Shown: one piece after another, positions 14,348-17,346 of the stretch
Layout of the letters: every line of letters starts with the position of its first letter
Numbering within the stretch: the stretch's first letter is position 1
Assembly (NCBI GenBank): GCA_012511485.1
Contig: JAAZFZ010000082.1
Span: forward strand, 1-17,346
Length of the DNA: 17,346 nucleotides
Direction of reading: 5' to 3'
From: Clostridiales bacterium
GTDB taxonomy: Bacteria; Bacillota; Clostridia; Oscillospirales; Acutalibacteraceae
Translations under genes and position numbers: made by a program
Notes under the pieces: model-generated
What the model saw: the letters and a program-made list of their open reading frames with translations, nothing else
Databases searched by the model: none
What the model was told of the DNA's origin: nothing

Positions 14348-15211
14348 TTATTTGCACTGTTTTGTTAAACATTCAAAAAGCAGGGCAAGCTGATTCATTT
14401 GCAGGCTCTCTGCTCTGGTATTTTCACTCATGCCCGCTTCTCTCAACGCCGCCGTCACAGCCTCCTTTGGCAGGGAAAGCCCGGAGCTCAGTGCGTTTGC
14501 CGCTGTTTTTCTTCTTTGGCCGAATGACGCACGGATAAATCGGAAAAACTCCTTTTCGTCATGAACCTCGACGGGGGGCTTATTTCTAATATCAAGCCTT
14601 ATAACTGCGCTGTCAACATTCGGTGCGGGCATAAAAGAGCCCCTTGAAACATTGAAAAGGAGGCTCGCCTGCGAATAGTAATTGACTGCGGCAGTCACCG
14701 CCCCCGCCTGACGGCTTCCGACCTGAGCCGTCAGCCTCAATGCCGCCTCTCTCTGCACCATAACCGTTATGCTTTCAACAGGCAGCCTGCTCTCGAGCAG
14801 GTGCATAATTACCGGAGAGGTTATATAATAGGGCAGGTTTGCGCATACGGCGACTTTTAAGGAACCGAAGTGTTCTTCGATAATTTTTCGCAAATCCACC
14901 TTCAGAACATCGGCGTTTATTACCTTGATATTGTCAAAATCACTCAGGGTTTCGTTTAACACAGGCATAAGGCGGCTGTCAAGCTCAATGCAGACAACCT
15001 TTTTTGCCCTCTTTGCAAGCTCTGAGGTCAGCACACCTATCCCAGGCCCGATTTCAATTACGCCCGTTTCATCGTCCACACCGCTTTCGAGGGCCATTCT
15101 CGGGCAGACGGTTGGGTTAATCAGAAAATTCTGCCCCAGCGATTTTGAGAATCTAAAGCCGTGCCGGCCGAGAATATCCCTGATAACCCCGATGTCGGAT
15201 AAAGAATTCAT
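14348..15211 (-). CDS. rsmA: 16S rRNA (adenine1518-N6/adenine1519-N6) dimethyltransferase
   Basis: SAM-dependent enzyme (KsgA) that dimethylates two adjacent adenosines in the 3'-terminal hairpin of 16S rRNA late in 30S assembly; its loss gives kasugamycin resistance. The 287 residues include KSLGQNFLIN (23-32), SAM motif I EIGPGIGVLT (53-62), acidic Glu76 for the SAM ribose, Asp101 (NADVL), the catalytic NLPYYITSP (125-133) and C-terminal FGQRRKTAANAL (230-241). Start ATG 15211 has GGGAG (15222-15218) 6 nt upstream; an in-frame TTG at 15247 would add 12 residues across that site and was rejected. Divergent from galE with an 80-bp shared spacer. Its own promoter is not clear: minus-strand TATTAT near 15260 lacks a good -35. 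Confidence 0.96.
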   Translation of the reverse strand: MNSLSDIGVIRDILGRHGFRFSKSLGQNFLINPTVCPRMALESGVDDETGVIEIGPGIGVLTSELAKRAKKVVCIELDSRLMPVLNETLSDFDNIKVINADVLKVDLRKIIEEHFGSLKVAVCANLPYYITSPVIMHLLESRLPVESITVMVQREAALRLTAQVGSRQAGAVTAAVNYYSQASLLFNVSRGSFMPAPNVDSAVIRLDIRNKPPVEVHDEKEFFRFIRASFGQRRKTAANALSSGLSLPKEAVTAALREAGMSENTRAESLQMNQLALLFECLTKQCK

Positions 15212-15231
15212 ATTTTTCTCCCAAAAATTGA

Positions 15232-15259
15232 TTGATTTTTTTTGCAAATAATTTATAAT
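15232..15259 (+). promoter_or_regulatory. Promoter of galE
   Basis: TTGATT (15232-15237), 16 bp, perfect TATAAT (15254-15259). A second TTGATT starts 4 bp earlier. A perfect 12-bp palindrome TACAATATTGTA (15259-15270) begins at the last base of the -10 box and covers the expected start point. The leader would be about 26 nt. Confidence 0.72.
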
Positions 15260-15291
15260 ACAATATTGTAATGCATTGTGGAGGTATATAC

Positions 15292-16314
15292 ATGAAAATT
15301 TTGGTTACAGGTGGAGCGGGCTTCATAGGCTCTCACACCTGTGTCGAGCTACTTAATGAAGGATATGAAGTTATTATACTTGATAACTTATGCAACAGCA
15401 ATAGCGAGGCATTGAAAAGAATAAAAGAGATAACCGGAAAGGGCTTCAAGTTCTACGAGTGCGACATAAGGGATTTGGAGGGGCTTGAGGAAATTTTTGA
15501 TGAAAACAAAATAGATGCGGTGATACACTTTGCGGGGCTCAAGGCTGTGGGCGAGAGCTGCAAAAAGCCGCTTGAATACTATAACAACAATGTTTACGGT
15601 ACGCTTGTCTTATGTGAAGCAATGAGAAATGCCGGCTGCAAAAGAATTGTTTTCAGCTCCTCCGCAACCGTTTACGGCGTGGATAATACTTCACCTCTGC
15701 GCGAGGATATGAAGGCAGGCGGCACAACAAACCCATACGGCAAAACAAAGCTTTACATTGAGAATATACTCAACGACCTTTGGCTTTCGGAAAAGGAATG
15801 GAGCATTTCCCTCCTGCGTTATTTTAACCCGATAGGTGCGCACGAAAGCGGCAGAATCGGTGAGGACCCAAATGGTATACCCAACAACCTTTTGCCCTAT
15901 GTTTCTCAGGTTGCTGTCGGCAGGCTGCCGGAGCTTCATGTTTTCGGCAATGAGTACGACACGCCGGACGGTACGGGAGTGCGTGATTATATCCATGTGG
16001 TTGACCTTGCCAGAGGTCATGTCAAGGCGTTGGAAAAGCTTTTTAAGGGCAACGGGGTGGAGATTTATAACTTAGGCACGGGCAAGGGCTACAGTGTGCT
16101 GGAAATTGTCCATGCCTTTGAAAAAGCCTCGGGCAGAAAAATCAAGTATGTCATTGAGCCGAGAAGGCCGGGCGACATTGCCGTCTGCTTTTCGGACCCG
16201 TCAAAGGCAAAGCGGGAGCTGGGCTGGGAGGCACAATACGACATATCAAAAATGTGCGAGGATGCATGGCATTGGCAGAAAAATAATCCAAACGGATTTA
16301 AGGAGGACATATGA
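15292..16314 (+). CDS. galE: UDP-glucose 4-epimerase
   Basis: NAD+-dependent short-chain dehydrogenase/reductase enzyme interconverting UDP-glucose and UDP-galactose in the Leloir pathway, supplying galactose donors for surface glycans or feeding galactose into metabolism. The 340 residues (E. coli 338) contain the NAD fingerprint GGAGFIG (7-13), the FAGLKAVGES segment (80-89), Ser124 in SSSATVYG, and the catalytic pair Tyr149/Lys153 in NPYGKTK, at the same numbers as E. coli. LRYFNPIGAHESG and RDYIHVVDLARGH are also characteristic. Start ATG 15292 has GGAGG (15280-15284) 7 nt upstream; an in-frame ATG at 15271 precedes that site and was rejected. The stop overlaps the next start as ATGA, so galE and the GH78 gene are translationally coupled. 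UDP-GlcNAc could be an additional substrate. Confidence 0.95.
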   Translation: MKILVTGGAGFIGSHTCVELLNEGYEVIILDNLCNSNSEALKRIKEITGKGFKFYECDIRDLEGLEEIFDENKIDAVIHFAGLKAVGESCKKPLEYYNNNVYGTLVLCEAMRNAGCKRIVFSSSATVYGVDNTSPLREDMKAGGTTNPYGKTKLYIENILNDLWLSEKEWSISLLRYFNPIGAHESGRIGEDPNGIPNNLLPYVSQVAVGRLPELHVFGNEYDTPDGTGVRDYIHVVDLARGHVKALEKLFKGNGVEIYNLGTGKGYSVLEIVHAFEKASGRKIKYVIEPRRPGDIAVCFSDPSKAKRELGWEAQYDISKMCEDAWHWQKNNPNGFKEDI

Positions 16315-17346
16315 AACAAAACGAGATTTGTAAATGCGCACAATGGGTAGCTCCCGCAGAGGGCTGCTTTCAGCCGTACATCAGGGGCGAATTCTTAGCC
16401 GATAATGCCCAAACCGCTAGGATTACTATCTGCGGTCTCGGCTTTTTTGAGCTTTACATCAACGGCAAAAGGGTTAATGAGGATTTGTTTGTTCCCGTCT
16501 GGTCGGACTACTGCGCTCACCCTACCCTTGAAAAAAACCGTCTTCTGGAAGTAAACACCTCACACAGAATCTATTGCGTCAGGTATGATATTTCCGCCTA
16601 TGTCAGGCAGGGGAGGAATACAATCGGTGTCCTGCTCGGCGGCGGATGGTTCGAAAAATATGATTACGGCTCAAGGGCAAAGCTCTGCTATTTTATTGAG
16701 ATAAATCAAAAAAACGGTGAAAAGGCATATGCATATTCCGGCAAGAAGCTCAAATGGAAGCAAAGCTACATAACCTCCAGCAAAATAATGCGCGGTGAAA
16801 CACATGACTACCGCCTTTCAACCGAAAATTGGCTTGCGGACGATATTGACCTTTCGGGCTGGGAGGATGTTGAAATCATCCCCTCTCCTGAATCGGATTA
16901 TTATATACAGGATTGCCCGACTGATAAGATAATAAGATATATTGAGCCAAAGCTTGTTAAGAAGTTTGTTGATTTCAGCATCTACGATATTGGCGAAAAC
17001 ACCACGGGCTGGCCTATAATTAAAATCCCCGCAATACGGGGCAAAAAGGTTAAAATAGGCTATTCGGAGGAATTAAAAGGCACCAAAAACCTCTATACCG
17101 ACACAATGGGAGAAAAGCATTGGGATATTTATATCGGTGACGGCAAGGAGCGTGAATGTCACCCTCACTTTTTGTGGCAGGCTTATAGGTATTTTTCGGT
17201 GCCCAACTGTGCAAAGGTGACTAAATGCGCCGTCATTCATGCCGATGTTGAGGTTTCGTCCTCCCTTGAGAGCAGCAATAATATTATCAATTGGCTCTAT
17301 GATGCATTTGTCAGGACTCAGCTTTCCAATATACACTGCTCCATTC
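16311..17346 (+). CDS. Alpha-L-rhamnosidase, GH78 family, N-terminal part (runs off right edge)
   Basis: Inverting glycoside hydrolase family removing terminal alpha-L-rhamnose from glycosides and polysaccharides. The visible 345 residues contain the N-terminal beta domains. GLGFFELYINGKRV with the following VPVWSDYCAHP matches the rhamnosidase N-terminal domain, LLGGGWFEKYDYGSRAKLCYFIEI follows, and IYDIGENTTGWPIIKI is typical of the concanavalin-like domain. HPHFLWQAYRYFSVPNC and INWLYDAFVRTQLSNIHCSI lead into the (alpha/alpha)6 catalytic barrel, whose acidic residues lie outside. There is no signal peptide, so it should act in the cytoplasm on imported rhamnosides. Start ATG 16311 has AGGAGG 4 nt upstream and overlaps the galE stop by 4 bp. 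Family confident; exact specificity unknown. Confidence 0.9.
   Translation, partial: MKQNEICKCAQWVAPAEGCFQPYIRGEFLADNAQTARITICGLGFFELYINGKRVNEDLFVPVWSDYCAHPTLEKNRLLEVNTSHRIYCVRYDISAYVRQGRNTIGVLLGGGWFEKYDYGSRAKLCYFIEINQKNGEKAYAYSGKKLKWKQSYITSSKIMRGETHDYRLSTENWLADDIDLSGWEDVEIIPSPESDYYIQDCPTDKIIRYIEPKLVKKFVDFSIYDIGENTTGWPIIKIPAIRGKKVKIGYSEELKGTKNLYTDTMGEKHWDIYIGDGKERECHPHFLWQAYRYFSVPNCAKVTKCAVIHADVEVSSSLESSNNIINWLYDAFVRTQLSNIHCSI

Noticed and set aside
13812..14372. Longer version of the cysteine hydrolase starting at 14372
   Set aside because: The extra 22 residues overlap rsmA, match no family N-terminus, and MKKALVVVDFQ at 14306 is the typical start.
1..17346. CRISPR arrays, tRNA or rRNA genes, insertion sequences, prophage genes
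   Set aside because: No spaced direct repeats, no cloverleaf or rRNA signatures, and no transposase or phage proteins were seen on either strand.

Overview
The window looks like chromosomal DNA from a Gram-positive anaerobe of class Clostridia, probably an Oscillospiraceae/Ruminococcaceae-like gut bacterium. This is an inference from several signs: a short signal recognition particle (SRP) RNA directly upstream of dnaX, an adenylosuccinate synthetase with the signature I associate with that group, strong AGGAGG-type ribosome binding sites, AT-rich spacers with sigma-A promoters, and L-fucose and L-rhamnose sugar genes. I see no phage, IS element, CRISPR array, tRNA or rRNA.

Layout. (1) Positions 1-1251, minus strand: SRP RNA (ffs), then the 5' 365 codons of dnaX, which runs off the left edge. 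(2) 1252-1571: an AT-rich divergent spacer. (3) 1572-4713, plus strand: a three-gene surface-glycan cassette (polysaccharide pyruvyl transferase, GT-D glycosyltransferase, GT2 glycosyltransferase) ending in a strong terminator at 4731-4782. (4) 4867-5955, plus strand: a two-repeat P-loop protein whose second repeat has lost its nucleotide-binding loop. (5) 10331 down to 6006, minus strand: a tight operon of PAP2 phosphatase, fucU mutarotase, rhamnulokinase-type sugar kinase and fucI L-fucose isomerase, with one promoter and a bidirectional terminator shared with the P-loop gene. (6) 11635-10472, minus strand: an exported metallophosphoesterase with its own promoter and terminator. (7) 11848-13773, plus strand: purA and an SGNH hydrolase. 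(8) 15211-13812, minus strand: rsmA and a cysteine hydrolase, sharing a bidirectional terminator with the SGNH gene. (9) 15292 to the right edge, plus strand: galE coupled by an ATGA overlap to a cytoplasmic GH78 alpha-L-rhamnosidase that continues past the window.

How the genes work together. Housekeeping functions (SRP RNA, DNA polymerase clamp loader, AMP synthesis, 16S rRNA dimethylation) alternate with carbohydrate functions. FucU interconverts fucose anomers, FucI makes L-fuculose, and the neighbouring kinase probably makes L-fuculose-1-phosphate. The aldolase, transporter and regulator are not here. GalE could supply UDP-galactose for glycans such as the one built by the 1572-4713 cassette. 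The GH78 enzyme would release rhamnose from imported oligosaccharides.

No clearly new defence or mobile system is visible. The points most worth a second look are the PAP2 phosphatase at the head of the fucose operon, the P-loop protein with one dead and one live repeat, the pyruvyl transferase/GT-D/GT2 cassette, and the non-canonical active sites in the cysteine hydrolase and metallophosphoesterase. Six annotated starts (dnaX, fucI, PAP2, purA, rsmA, galE) and that of the P-loop gene were set by ribosome-binding-site spacing and differ from the longest open frame in most cases.
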